64,000 nucleotides of DNA from assembly GCA_047601145.1 (NCBI GenBank), contig JASGJW010000001.1, positions 1,922,001-1,986,000 of the forward strand, given 5' to 3'. Shown one piece after another: positions 34,860 through 43,285 of this stretch. The stretch's first letter is position 1; the number at the start of each line of letters is the position of its first letter. The translations under genes were made by a program, and so were the position numbers. The stretch comes from UBA7672 sp047601145 (GTDB lineage: Bacteria > Pseudomonadota > Alphaproteobacteria > Caulobacterales > Hyphomonadaceae). The notes under the pieces are model-generated. The model saw only the letters and a list, made by a program, of their open reading frames with translations. It did no database searches and was not told the origin of the DNA.

Positions 34860-35888
34860 CTAGCGGTGCTCGGGCGTGCATTTGGGGCCGCCATGATCGA
34901 GGCAGAGTTTCGCGCCGCCTGCGGGGATGGCGCCTGTCTTGTCGAAAACGCCGTCGAGCCGGACGTTTGCGATCGAAGGGCCATCCTTGCCCATGCGCAG
35001 CCACATGAAGTGGTCAACAGCGCCGGCGGAACCATCGAAGCCGCGTTCCCCGCCCGTTGTACCGAGCATGATGTAGTCGCGCTTGGCGCCATCGGCCGAG
35101 GGGCGCTCGCCGTAGCTGTAGCGATGCAGGTGGCCGTTGAGCAGGGTGTAGGGGCGGCCCTTCAGCGCCGCTTCGATGGGCGAAAGACCAAGGTCGTCGG
35201 TGCGCTCATAGACGGGCTTGTGCATCAGAAGGATGGTCCAGCGGACGTCCGGGTGATCAGCGATCACCTTTGCGAAGTAGGCGCTCTGTTCCTCGCCGAT
35301 CTCACCGGTGCGCGACTCTTTCAGCGAGCGATAGGGGAGCTTCTCGGCGGCGACCGGATCCTTCTTGCGGGCCTCGATGAACGCGGCGCGCTGTTCATAG
35401 ATCTGTTTCATCTTGGCGGCGGGATAGTCCTCGGTGTCGAGCGCGAGGAAGAGGACGTTGCCGTAGATGAAATGATAATACCGGCGGCCGTAGCGCTCCT
35501 CCCACACCTTGCGCTGGGTGAGGTTGGTCATGTCGTGGTTGCCGGCGATGTGGAAATAGGGCGCTCGCAGGCGGTCGACCATCGCATCGAAGCTGGTCCA
35601 CTGGCGTTGCAGTTCGGCTTCGTCTTCCGTGCCGCCATCGATCATGTCGCCAATGGTGAGGACGAAGTTGGGGCGCAGGAGGTTGAGTTCGGCGACGGCG
35701 ACATCGAACACGCCGGGGCGGTAGCCGGACTCGAGATCGGCGACGACGGCGAAAGAGAAGTCTTCAGGCGCGTTGTCGAAAGTGGTCTTCGTCCACGGCG
35801 TCGGGCCGCTGGCGATGCCGGGCTGGAAGACCGGCGTGGCGCAGGCGGCGAGGGCCGCGGCGAAAAGAGCGGCGACCCAGCGTTTCAT
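34860..35888 (-). CDS. Metallophosphoesterase lipoprotein
   Basis: 342 residues. The lipobox ALAACA lies at the end of the signal peptide. The calcineurin-like phosphoesterase motifs are in order: FAVVADLESG (variant of the D-x-H start), IGDMIDGG, AGNHDMTN, LLMHKPV and NGHLHRYS, which bind a two-metal centre. In the first motif Glu stands where His is usual. It probably cleaves phosphoesters outside the cytoplasm. hisI starts just upstream on the same strand (1 base between genes), which is likely accidental operon sharing. Confidence 0.85.
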   Translation of the reverse strand: MKRWVAALFAAALAACATPVFQPGIASGPTPWTKTTFDNAPEDFSFAVVADLESGYRPGVFDVAVAELNLLRPNFVLTIGDMIDGGTEDEAELQRQWTSFDAMVDRLRAPYFHIAGNHDMTNLTQRKVWEERYGRRYYHFIYGNVLFLALDTEDYPAAKMKQIYEQRAAFIEARKKDPVAAEKLPYRSLKESRTGEIGEEQSAYFAKVIADHPDVRWTILLMHKPVYERTDDLGLSPIEAALKGRPYTLLNGHLHRYSYGERPSADGAKRDYIMLGTTGGERGFDGSAGAVDHFMWLRMGKDGPSIANVRLDGVFDKTGAIPAGGAKLCLDHGGPKCTPEHR

Positions 35889-35889
35889 C

Positions 35890-36270
35890 TCAGGCTTCCT
35901 TGAGACCGGTGTTCGACGCGATGCGGTAGAAACAGGAGCGGCGGCCCGTGTGGCACGCGGCGCCCGCCTGGCGGACTTTCAGGAGGATCGCGTCCTGATC
36001 GCAGTCGACGCGGATTTCCTGCACGTGCTGCTCGTGGCCGGAAGTGTCGCCTTTTCTCCAGAGAGATTTGCGCGAACGGGACCAGTAGACGGCGCGGCCG
36101 GTATCGATGGTGAGTTGCAGCGCCTCGGCGTTCATCCAGGCGAGCATCAGGACGTCGCCCGTGTCGGCGTCCTGCGCGATGGCGGCGATGAGGCCGTCGG
36201 CGTCGAACTTCGGGCGAAGCTCGATCGTCTCATCCTGCTCGGAACCGGAAAGGGGCGGGGCGAAGCTCAT
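35890..36270 (-). CDS. hisI: Phosphoribosyl-AMP cyclohydrolase
   Basis: 126 residues, the usual length for the stand-alone enzyme. HisI opens the purine ring of phosphoribosyl-AMP in histidine synthesis. Seen: VLMLAWMNAEAL, TGRAVYWSRSRKSLWRKG, HVQEIRVDCDQDA and the zinc cysteines in AACHTGRRSCFYR. The ATP pyrophosphatase domain HisE is not fused. It is next to the metallophosphoesterase gene; folE lies 0.7 kb upstream. Confidence 0.95.
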   Translation of the reverse strand: MSFAPPLSGSEQDETIELRPKFDADGLIAAIAQDADTGDVLMLAWMNAEALQLTIDTGRAVYWSRSRKSLWRKGDTSGHEQHVQEIRVDCDQDAILLKVRQAGAACHTGRRSCFYRIASNTGLKEA

Positions 36271-36316
36271 GGCGTGTCTTAAGCCCTGGCGCCCGAGCGG
36301 GACAAGGGCGCGAAGA

Positions 36317-36850
36317 TCAGAGCAGGTTAGAAACCGACGGCGCCGCCCTGGGCTTTGGCTTCACGCGCTGGAACGTGACGATCCGGAGGATGATCACGGC
36401 GGGGATGGCGGCGACGCCGGCGAAGATCAGCGAGGCGCGGATGTAAGAGCCGGAGAGGGCGACGGCGGTGTTGAAGTCGTAGACCGGATACCAGCCGAGC
36501 AGGCCAAGCGAGACGCCATTCTGCTGGAAGGCCCAGGTGGTGAACGCGTAGATCGGGCCGCTGACGGCGCAAGCGGCGAGGATAGAGAGGATGGTGAAGA
36601 TCGCGACGGCGGTGATGCCGAAGCCGCCCTCGCGCAGGAACATGAGGGCGAAGAGGATGCCGAGTTCGAGCGGGGCCGCGGCGTGCCAGGTCCAGATCTG
36701 GTAGTCGAACTCGGGCATGCGCCAGAGCATGTAGGCGAAATACGCGGCGGGGTTGAAGACGCCGGCCGCGAGCCAGCCAAGCAGGACGAAGATGCGCGCT
36801 GGCTTGCGGAATTCGAGGCCGAGCGAGCCCTGCTGGTAGTGACCGACCAT
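36317..36850 (-). CDS. Unknown membrane protein with about five helices
   Basis: 177 residues. Hydrophobic segments start at RIFVLLGWLAAGVF, AAAPLELGILFALMFL, FGITAVAIFTILSILAAC, around ALSGSYIRASLIFAGVAAIP, and VIILRIVTF, with a basic C-terminus (RVKPKPR). I recognise no family or catalytic motif. It lies between hisI and folE on the same strand but with gaps of 46 and 154 bases; the spacer on the folE side has three adjacent palindromes. Confidence 0.65.
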   Translation of the reverse strand: MVGHYQQGSLGLEFRKPARIFVLLGWLAAGVFNPAAYFAYMLWRMPEFDYQIWTWHAAAPLELGILFALMFLREGGFGITAVAIFTILSILAACAVSGPIYAFTTWAFQQNGVSLGLLGWYPVYDFNTAVALSGSYIRASLIFAGVAAIPAVIILRIVTFQRVKPKPRAAPSVSNLL

Positions 36851-36914
36851 GCGTCTCCCCCGTTTCGTGGGAGGTTAGGGGATGGCCGGGCGCATGTCAC
36901 GCGGGAGCGGTTCC

Positions 36915-36978
36915 GCGCTGCGCGCAGCCCCCTCCGTCTTGATGCTTTGCATCAGTCGAACTCCTCCGCCTGCGGCGG
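36915..36978. repeat. Cluster of three short palindromes
   Basis: Three inverted repeats lie within 64 bases: GCTGCGCGCAGC (36917-36928), GATGC-TTT-GCATC (36941-36953) and CCGCC-TGC-GGCGG (36966-36978), joined by CCCCCTCCGTC and GTCGAACTCCT. This looks like a dispersed intergenic repeat of the sort found in many high-GC alphaproteobacteria. Only one copy is in the window. Confidence 0.5.
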
Positions 36979-37004
36979 TGGAAGACTTCGTGTGTCTTGC
37001 TGGA

Positions 37005-37619
37005 TTACTTCCCGGCCAGCCGCAGGAAGCGTTCGCGGAGTTCCTTGTCGCTCTTGAACACGCCCGAGAACTGGGTGGTGATCGTCGAGACGTTCGGATG
37101 GTGGACGCCGCGGGTGGTCATGCACTCGTGCTTGGCGTCGATCATGACGGCGACGCCCATAGGCTTCAGCGTGTCCTGGATCGCGTTCATGATCTGCGAG
37201 GTCATCGTCTCCTGCGTCTGCAGGCGCTTGGCGTAGATCTCGACGACGCGGGCGAGCTTCGAGATGCCGACGACGTTGTCGAGCGGCATGTAGGCGACGT
37301 ACGCCTTGCCGAGGAACGGCGCCATGTGGTGTTCGCAGTGCGATTCCACGTCGATGTCGGTGAGCATGACGATGTCGTCATAGCCCTTCACGTCCTCGAA
37401 CGTCTTGGAGAGATATTCGGACGGGTCTTCGCGATAGCCGCGGAACCATTCCTCATAAGCTTCGACGACGCGGCCGGGCGTGTCGATGAGGCCTTCGCGC
37501 TTGGGATCATCGCCTGCCCACGCGATGAGCGTGCGCACGGCGTCCTCGGCTTCGTCCCTTGAGGGGCGCTTGAAGGGCTCTGCTTCGGCCTTGGCCTTGC
37601 CTTTGATCACGGCGTCCAT
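37005..37619 (-). CDS. folE: GTP cyclohydrolase I
   Basis: FolE converts GTP to dihydroneopterin triphosphate, the first step of folate synthesis. The 204-residue protein has the zinc and catalytic motifs SHCEHHMAPF, KLARVVEIYAKRLQTQE and the late AKHECMTTRGV; the LIDTPGRVVEAYEEWF region is typical. A perfect 16-base inverted repeat lies 26 bases before the ATG and may control it. It is divergent from cysS. Confidence 0.96.
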   Translation of the reverse strand: MDAVIKGKAKAEAEPFKRPSRDEAEDAVRTLIAWAGDDPKREGLIDTPGRVVEAYEEWFRGYREDPSEYLSKTFEDVKGYDDIVMLTDIDVESHCEHHMAPFLGKAYVAYMPLDNVVGISKLARVVEIYAKRLQTQETMTSQIMNAIQDTLKPMGVAVMIDAKHECMTTRGVHHPNVSTITTQFSGVFKSDKELRERFLRLAGK

Positions 37620-37645
37620 GGCCGGTCCTTCCGTTACTGGAGAGC

Positions 37646-37661
37646 GATTTCCCTGGAAATC
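37646..37661. promoter_or_regulatory. Perfect inverted repeat in the folE leader
   Basis: GATTTCC-CT-GGAAATC, seven perfect pairs around two bases. It lies 27-42 bases upstream of the folE ATG, in the spacer shared with cysS. It could be an operator or a 5' hairpin; nothing identifies a regulator. Confidence 0.4.
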
Positions 37662-37820
37662 CGCCCCCGGGCATCACGACACCCTAGTCAAATACTTACA
37701 TCCAGGTCCGATTGATCGGGCTTGGCCTGCGTGACACATAGGCGCCTCTTCGGGAAACGCCAACATCAACGCTAGGCGAAACCCTTATTGAATATTCCTA
37801 ACGGAACGAAAAGACCGCCT

Positions 37821-39194
37821 ATGGACATCCGTCTCCACAACACGCTGACACGCGAAAAGCAGGTCTTTTCGCCGCAAAACCCTCAGCGGGTGACGATGTA
37901 TGTCTGCGGACCGACGGTTTATTCCTACGCCCATATCGGCAATGCGCGGCCTCCCGTCGCATTCGACGTCCTGTTTCGCCTGCTGCGCGCAAAATACGGC
38001 GTCGCCCACGTCGTCTATGCGGCCAACATCACGGATGTGGACGACAAGATCATTGCCGCCGCAGCGGAAACCGGACGTCCGATCGCGGAGATAACCGCGC
38101 TGTATGAGCGGATTTATCGCGAGGACATGGGCGCGCTCGGCGTGATCGAGCCGACCTTCCGGCCGCACGCGACTGAGCACATCGGCGGCATGGTCGCGAT
38201 CATCGAGGACCTGGTGGCGAAGGGACACGCCTATCAGGGGCAGAACGGCGTCCTGTTCCACGTGCCGTCCATGAAGGATTACGGGAAGCTTTCGGGGCGC
38301 AGCCGGGACGACATGGTCGCCGGCGCGCGCGTCGAGGTCGATGGCGGCAAGAAGGACCCGGCGGACTTTGCGCTGTGGAAGGCTGCAAAGCCGGGCGAAC
38401 CGAAAGAGGCGCGCTGGGATAGTCCGTGGGGCGAGGGACGGCCGGGCTGGCACATCGAGTGCTCGGCGATGGCGAAGGCCGTGCTGGGCGAGACGCTGGA
38501 CATTCATGCTGGCGGGCTCGACCTGATCTTCCCGCACCATGAGAACGAGATCGCGCAGAGCGAATGCAGCCACGGCAAGCCGATGGCGAACTACTGGCTG
38601 CACAACGGCTTCCTCTCGATCGATAGCGAGAAGATGTCGAAGTCGATCGGCAATGTGAAACTCGTGCATGACTTGCTCAAGGCCTATGACGGCGAGACGC
38701 TGCGGCTGTCGCTGATGTCGGCGCACTATCGCGGGCCGCTGGATTTCACCGAGGCGCTGCTTCTGCAAAGCAAGGCGACGCTCGACCGGCTCTACAATGC
38801 GCTGCGGCGGATGAAGGATGCGGAGGCGGATGACGTCGATGCTCCCGAAGGGCTGGTCTCGGCGTTGTGCGATGATCTCAACACGCCGCTTGCTCTTGCC
38901 GAACTCTCCGCGCTCGCGACCGAGGCGAACAAGTCGGAGCCGGCGGACTGGCCGCGCCTGAAGGGGCAGATGCTGGCGGCGGGCGAGCTGTTGGGGTTGC
39001 TGCAACGGGATCCGGACGACTGGGCGCGGGGCGATGCGACCGATGCGAAGCGGATCGACGCGCTGGTGCAGCAGCGGATCGACGCCCGCAAGGCGAAGGA
39101 TTTCGCGGCAGCCGACCAGATCCGCAAGGCGCTGGCGGAAGAGGGCATCGAGATCATGGACGGGCCGGGTGGCTCGACCTGGAGAAGGTTGTAG
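37821..39194 (+). CDS. cysS: Cysteinyl-tRNA synthetase
   Basis: 457 residues from the ATG at 37821, which fits the usual N-terminus (IRLHNTLTREK); a TTG at 37788 would add 11 residues. Class I synthetase motifs: the HIGH equivalent HIGN in YSYAHIGNARP, zinc Cys/His in MYVCGPTVY, WHIECSAMA and HHENEIAQSE, and the KMSKS loop in SEKMSKSIGN. It charges tRNA-Cys in the cytoplasm. I see no T-box before it. Confidence 0.97.
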   Translation: MDIRLHNTLTREKQVFSPQNPQRVTMYVCGPTVYSYAHIGNARPPVAFDVLFRLLRAKYGVAHVVYAANITDVDDKIIAAAAETGRPIAEITALYERIYREDMGALGVIEPTFRPHATEHIGGMVAIIEDLVAKGHAYQGQNGVLFHVPSMKDYGKLSGRSRDDMVAGARVEVDGGKKDPADFALWKAAKPGEPKEARWDSPWGEGRPGWHIECSAMAKAVLGETLDIHAGGLDLIFPHHENEIAQSECSHGKPMANYWLHNGFLSIDSEKMSKSIGNVKLVHDLLKAYDGETLRLSLMSAHYRGPLDFTEALLLQSKATLDRLYNALRRMKDAEADDVDAPEGLVSALCDDLNTPLALAELSALATEANKSEPADWPRLKGQMLAAGELLGLLQRDPDDWARGDATDAKRIDALVQQRIDARKAKDFAAADQIRKALAEEGIEIMDGPGGSTWRRL

Positions 39195-39288
39195 GGGGGA
39201 CGAAACCAGTTGTGAGCGCTGCGGCGCAGCCCTTTGACGGGGCGGTGGCGCGGCCTATGCTTGGCGAAGTGCAGAGGAAGGTCGGGCC

Positions 39289-39717
39289 ATGAAGCTTGTG
39301 GCAGTCGGAGTTGCGGCGGCGCTGATGGCGTCAGCGTGTGCGTCGGATCCGCTGGTGGGCGGTGGCCCGCGTCCGCCGCAGGGACCGGGACCAGCCGGCA
39401 CGCAGTTCGGCTTCTGGGACCGGGATGCGGATGCGGCGGTGGATGCTGACTTCCGGTCGTACATCATGCGCACCTACAATGTGGGCGATGAAGCCAGGGC
39501 CAAGGCGACACTGACGCAGGACGGCTTCAGCTGCGAGGACGGCGCCGGGGCGGGCAAGCCGACGCTGTCTTGCGAACGGCTCTATCGCGACAACGACATC
39601 ATCCATACCTGGACCGTAGACTTCGTGTCGAACGACCGGGAGCCGCGGGCGCACTATTCGCGCGTGCAGCGCCGCGACGACCTGCGCAAGGCCGAAGAGA
39701 AACACAAAGGGAAGTAG
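39289..39717 (+). CDS. Small lipoprotein of unknown function
   Basis: 142 residues. A short signal peptide ends in LMASAC, a probable lipobox with Cys17. The mature part begins Gly/Pro-rich (VGGGPRPPQGPGPAG), then a domain with two cysteines (FSCEDG, LSCERLYRD) and a charged C-terminus (RRDDLRKAEEKHKGK). No family is recognised; it probably sits on a membrane facing the periplasm. The CHAD gene follows after 7 bases, so the two are likely co-transcribed. Confidence 0.7.
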   Translation: MKLVAVGVAAALMASACASDPLVGGGPRPPQGPGPAGTQFGFWDRDADAAVDADFRSYIMRTYNVGDEARAKATLTQDGFSCEDGAGAGKPTLSCERLYRDNDIIHTWTVDFVSNDREPRAHYSRVQRRDDLRKAEEKHKGK

Positions 39718-39724
39718 GCGCCGG

Positions 39725-40588
39725 ATGAGCTTTGTACTGGCGCCGCACGAGACGCCCGGGGCCGGGCTGACGCGCGTTATCACCGAGCAGGCGGCCAAGC
39801 TTGCCGTCGAATGCGTCGAGGCGGGGCAGGACCCATCGGCGTTCGCGCACAAGGCGCGGGTGCGGTGCAAGCGCGTGCGGGCGGCGCTGCGGCTGGCGAA
39901 GCCTCTGGTCGGCGACAAGGTCTATGGACGCGAAAACCGGTGGTGGCGTGACCAGGCGCGCAAGCTCTCGGAGCTGCGCGATGCGGGGGCGCGGCTGGAG
40001 GCGCTGGATACGTTGCGGCCGTTCCTCGCGACACGGATCGGTTCGGCGATGACGCGCAAGCTGGGCGAGCGGTTCGAGACGAACCGGACGCAGGTGGATG
40101 CGGCGGCCGCGATCGCGGAATTCGTGAACGCGATGGACAAGCGGGCCGACGACCTGATCCCGCAGATTGCCGATGGCGGGCGCGAGGAGATGGCGCGGGC
40201 GCTGGGCGATACCTACAAGCTGGCGCGCTCGGCGATGAAGCATGCGCTGGAGGACGAAGAGCCTGAGCTGCTGCACGAGTGGCGGAAGCAGGCGAAGTAT
40301 CACGCGCTGCAGGCGAGGCTGCTGCGGCTGACCTTCCCGGATGCGCTGGAGAAGCGGGTGGCGGCGGTGCGCGACCTCGCCGGGCTGCTGGGCGAGGCGC
40401 AGGACATCGAGGTGGTGAAGGCCGGCTCGAAGGGTTGGCGCGAGGCGCCGCGCGGGTTCCGCGACGTGCTCGAAGTGCGGCGCAAGGCGCTGGTGACAGG
40501 CGCGCGGGCGACGGGCGCGGCGCTGTTCGCCGGGAAGCCCAGGGCGTGGATGAAGGAACTATCCCCGCCTGTCATGGCTGACGAGTAA
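39725..40588 (+). CDS. CHAD-domain protein
   Basis: 287 residues, almost wholly a CHAD domain: helical, with regularly spaced His, Arg and Lys residues (AFAHKARVRCKRVRAALRLA, ENRWWRDQARKLSELRDA, LLHEWRKQAKYHALQARLL). CHAD domains bind inorganic polyphosphate and are often found at polyphosphate granules. The triphosphatase CYTH domain that often accompanies it is absent. The ribosome site AAAGGGAAG lies in the end of the preceding lipoprotein gene. Confidence 0.85.
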   Translation: MSFVLAPHETPGAGLTRVITEQAAKLAVECVEAGQDPSAFAHKARVRCKRVRAALRLAKPLVGDKVYGRENRWWRDQARKLSELRDAGARLEALDTLRPFLATRIGSAMTRKLGERFETNRTQVDAAAAIAEFVNAMDKRADDLIPQIADGGREEMARALGDTYKLARSAMKHALEDEEPELLHEWRKQAKYHALQARLLRLTFPDALEKRVAAVRDLAGLLGEAQDIEVVKAGSKGWREAPRGFRDVLEVRRKALVTGARATGAALFAGKPRAWMKELSPPVMADE

Positions 40589-40638
40589 GGGCGAATGGAC
40601 GCCTTGATCCTGCGGCCGTTCAGGCCGATCTAGGTTCC

Positions 40639-41079
40639 ATGTTTGGCGAGCTTTATCATAACCGGGTGCTCGAGCTGGCGGCGGATATCCCGCATGTCGG
40701 AGCGTTGGCTGACGCAGAGGGGTCTTCGCTAAAGGTCTCTCGGGTCTGTGGGTCGACCGTGCAGGTGGATCTGAAGCTGGACAGCGAGGGCCGGATCGCG
40801 GCGATCGCGGTTGATCCCAAGGCGTGCGCGCTGGGGCAGGCGGCGACGTCGATCCTAGCGCGGCATGCGATCGGCCGGTCGCTGGCGGAGATGGAAGCGG
40901 CGCGCGATGCGCTGAAGGCCATGCTGAAGGAGGGCGCGGAGCCGCCACAGGGCGAGTTCTGGGAGCTGCGCCACCTGCAGGCAGTGCGGGAATATCCGCC
41001 GCGGCACATATCGACCATGCTGGCCTTCGAGGCCGTGGTCGAAGCCATGAAACAGGCGCTGGAGAAGCGGGGCGCCTGA
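40639..41079 (+). CDS. IscU/NifU-like iron-sulfur scaffold protein
   Basis: 146 residues resembling the NifU N-terminal scaffold fold: a start NRVLELAADIPHVG, a first Cys in SRVCGSTVQVDL and a second in DPKACALGQAATSILARHAIG. The usual third cysteine of IscU is replaced (the FWELRHL...YPPRHIST region), a feature I recall for the alphaproteobacterial branch found near yidD and thrS. It may hold or pass an iron-sulfur cluster, but the standard isc/suf operons are not here. Confidence 0.75.
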   Translation: MFGELYHNRVLELAADIPHVGALADAEGSSLKVSRVCGSTVQVDLKLDSEGRIAAIAVDPKACALGQAATSILARHAIGRSLAEMEAARDALKAMLKEGAEPPQGEFWELRHLQAVREYPPRHISTMLAFEAVVEAMKQALEKRGA

Positions 41080-41082
41080 TAC

Positions 41083-41095
41083 TTGACTTAGTCAA
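41083..41095. promoter_or_regulatory. MarR-type palindrome
   Basis: TTGACT-T-AGTCAA, a perfect 13-base palindrome 24 bases before the ATG of the MarR-GNAT fusion gene. The position suggests autoregulation by the MarR domain; TTGAC half-sites of this kind are typical for MarR proteins. Confidence 0.55.
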
Positions 41096-41118
41096 CTATC
41101 TGGGAGAGCGTGCTGGTC

Positions 41119-42060
41119 ATGGCCGCTCCGTCGCAATCGCACATTGCATCCGTTCGCAGGTTCAACCGGTTCTACACGCGAGAGGTTGGCGTGTTGCGGA
41201 AGAACTTCCTCGACACGCCGTGGTCGCTCGCGGAGATGCGGGTGCTGTTCGAGATCGCGAATGGCAGGCAGGTGACGGCGAGCGATGTGGGCAAGGCGCT
41301 CGATCTCGATGCGGCCTATCTCAGCCGCATGCTGCAGAAGTTCGAGCAGGACGGACTGATGATGCGTGCGCGATCGGAAACGGATGCGCGGGTCAGTTTT
41401 CTTTCGCTGTCGGCGAAGGGGAAGAAGCAGTTCGCAGCGGCGAACGAGCGGCAGGTGGCGCAGACGACCGGGATGCTGGCGAAATTGAGCGCCGGACAGA
41501 GGCAGAGGCTGGTCGGGGCGATGCGCGAGATCGAAGCCCTGCTTGGCGAGACCGGCGGCAAGGATCGCAAGTATCTGCTGCGCGATCCGGGGCCGGGCGA
41601 CATCGGCTGGATGATCGAGCGGCACGGGGTGCTTTATGGCGAGGAGTATGGCTGGCGCGGGCCGTTCGAAGGCATGTGCGCGGGTATCGTCTCCGACTTC
41701 GTGAAGAATTTCGATCCGAAGCTGGAGAAGTGCTGGATCGCGGAAGTGGATGGGGTGCGGGCCGGCTGCGTGATGCTGGTGAAGGATGATCCTAAGGCGA
41801 GGAAGGCGGACGTGGCGCGGGTGCGCCTGCTCCTGCTGGAGCCGTTCGCGCGCGGGATGGGGCTGGGTCAGAAGCTGGTCGAGGCGTGCGTGAGCTTTGC
41901 ACGGGCCAAGGGATACAGGCGCGTGACGCTGTGGACGCACAAGGAGCTGACGGCGGCGCGGGCGATCTATGCGAAGCTCGGTTTCGTGAAGACGGGCGAG
42001 GAGAGCCACGATGACTGGGGCGGCAAGGCGACATCCGAGTTCTGGGACCTCGCGCTATGA
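41119..42060 (+). CDS. MarR-GNAT fusion: regulator with acetyltransferase domain
   Basis: About 313 residues from the ATG at 41119 (GGGAGAG 12 bases upstream; a GTG at 41110 is possible). Residues 1-150 form a MarR winged helix (SLAEMRVLFEIANG, TASDVGKALDLDAAYLSRMLQKFEQDG, RSETDARVSFLSLSAKG). Residues 165-313 form a GNAT N-acetyltransferase (VARVRLLLLEPFARGMGLGQKLVEA, ELTAARAIYAKLGF). This is an established fusion type; the DNA target may be the palindrome just upstream. The acetyl acceptor is unknown. Its stop overlaps the next GNAT gene (ATGA). Confidence 0.87.
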   Translation: MAAPSQSHIASVRRFNRFYTREVGVLRKNFLDTPWSLAEMRVLFEIANGRQVTASDVGKALDLDAAYLSRMLQKFEQDGLMMRARSETDARVSFLSLSAKGKKQFAAANERQVAQTTGMLAKLSAGQRQRLVGAMREIEALLGETGGKDRKYLLRDPGPGDIGWMIERHGVLYGEEYGWRGPFEGMCAGIVSDFVKNFDPKLEKCWIAEVDGVRAGCVMLVKDDPKARKADVARVRLLLLEPFARGMGLGQKLVEACVSFARAKGYRRVTLWTHKELTAARAIYAKLGFVKTGEESHDDWGGKATSEFWDLAL

Positions 42061-42731
42061 GCCACGTTCTCGACAAACCGATCTGGAGCGCGCTGGAGAC
42101 GCGGCAGGCGGCGTTTCGCTCGGACGATGGGATCGCGCGGCGGTTTCCGGTTGATGTGAGCCCATTCGTCGCGGCGCGGGATGGATCGCCTGAGGCTGTG
42201 GCCGGCCTCCTGAAGCTCATACCGAATGGCGATGATGTGTCGTTCCTGGAGGTTGCGCCGCCGAAGGCGCCGGCGGGCGTCACAGGAACGGAGGCGATGT
42301 GCTTCCAGATGACGGTGACGGCCTTTGCGCGGACGGCGCGCGATGTCGGGGCGCAGCCGCTCGGTGAAGAGGACGCGGCGGAGATGCTCGAGCTGGCGTT
42401 GTTGACGCGGCCGGGGCCGTTCCGGAAGCGGACGCATACGCTTGGGCGCTTCATTGGCGTGCATGAAGGCGGAAAGCTCGTGGCGATGGCGGGCGAGCGG
42501 CTTTGCGTTCCCGGCTATCGGGAGATCAGCGCGGTGTGCACGCGTCCGGACTGGCAGGGACGAGGGCTCGGCGGCGCACTGCTGCAGCAGGTCGGCGAGC
42601 GGATCATGCGTGAGGGCGACACGCCGTTCCTGCATACCTACACGCACAACGCGCCAGCGGTCGCGCTCTACACGAAGCTTGGCTTCGGCGTGCGCGCGGA
42701 GATCGTTCACGCCGTGTGGAGGCGGGTTTGA
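42057..42731 (+). CDS. GNAT-family N-acetyltransferase
   Basis: 224 residues. The C-terminal half has the acetyl-CoA loop CTRPDWQGRGLGGALLQQV and the closing THNAPAVALYTKLGF; the N-terminal half is less conserved (FRKRTHTLGRFIGVHE, LVAMAGERL). The architecture resembles FR47-type acetyltransferases. It overlaps the MarR-GNAT fusion gene by 4 bases and is translated with it, so the pair may act on the same molecule. The acceptor substrate is unknown. Confidence 0.85.
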   Translation: MSHVLDKPIWSALETRQAAFRSDDGIARRFPVDVSPFVAARDGSPEAVAGLLKLIPNGDDVSFLEVAPPKAPAGVTGTEAMCFQMTVTAFARTARDVGAQPLGEEDAAEMLELALLTRPGPFRKRTHTLGRFIGVHEGGKLVAMAGERLCVPGYREISAVCTRPDWQGRGLGGALLQQVGERIMREGDTPFLHTYTHNAPAVALYTKLGFGVRAEIVHAVWRRV

Positions 42732-42779
42732 CTCGCAAAGACTGAATGTGCAGGCTCTGCGCGTTCGTGGGGAGCAGCC

Positions 42780-43250
42780 ATGCCGGCGTTTCGGATTGTT
42801 GTGCTTGGCCTTATTGCGCAGGGCGGCGCGGCATTCGCGCAGGCGCAGCCGGGCGAGGTGTTTGCCGGGCTGACGGGTTCGTGCTGGCGCACGCAGATGG
42901 ACGACGCAGGACCCAACACCGACACGCACTGCTTCGAGACGGCGGTAGGCGGCAAGATGGTGACCGACAGCCACAAGGTGCGGACCCCGAAAGGCGAGGT
43001 CATCTACGAGGGCGTCAGCATCTACCTGCTCGACAAGGCGAGCGGGGAGCTGGTGTACGAGTACTTCTATTCGGCCGGCGGCAAGCTGGTGGGTTACGGC
43101 AAGCGCGTTGGCGACGAGATCCGGTTCGGATCGAAGCCGGGACAGCCGATCCCGGACCTCGTCTGGAAGCTCATGGGCGATCGTTACACGGTGACGCCGG
43201 CCGGGGCCGACAAGGGCCATGTCGGGACGTTCGTGAAAGTGGGGCCGTAG
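42780..43250 (+). CDS. Secreted protein of unknown function
   Basis: 156 residues with a signal peptide (VVLGLIAQGGAAFA, cut before Gln-Ala). The mature domain starts FAGLTGSCWRTQM and has CFETAVGGKMVTDSHKVR, EYFYSAGGKLVGYGKRVGDEIRF and a terminal DRYTVTP. The alternating beta-strand pattern with two cysteines suggests a small beta-sandwich or barrel. I know no function for it. It lies 48 bases after the GNAT gene and 35 bases before yidD. Confidence 0.65.
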   Translation: MPAFRIVVLGLIAQGGAAFAQAQPGEVFAGLTGSCWRTQMDDAGPNTDTHCFETAVGGKMVTDSHKVRTPKGEVIYEGVSIYLLDKASGELVYEYFYSAGGKLVGYGKRVGDEIRFGSKPGQPIPDLVWKLMGDRYTVTPAGADKGHVGTFVKVGP

Positions 43251-43285
43251 CCCCCGAATTTGATTGTTAAGCCCGCCGGGGCTAT

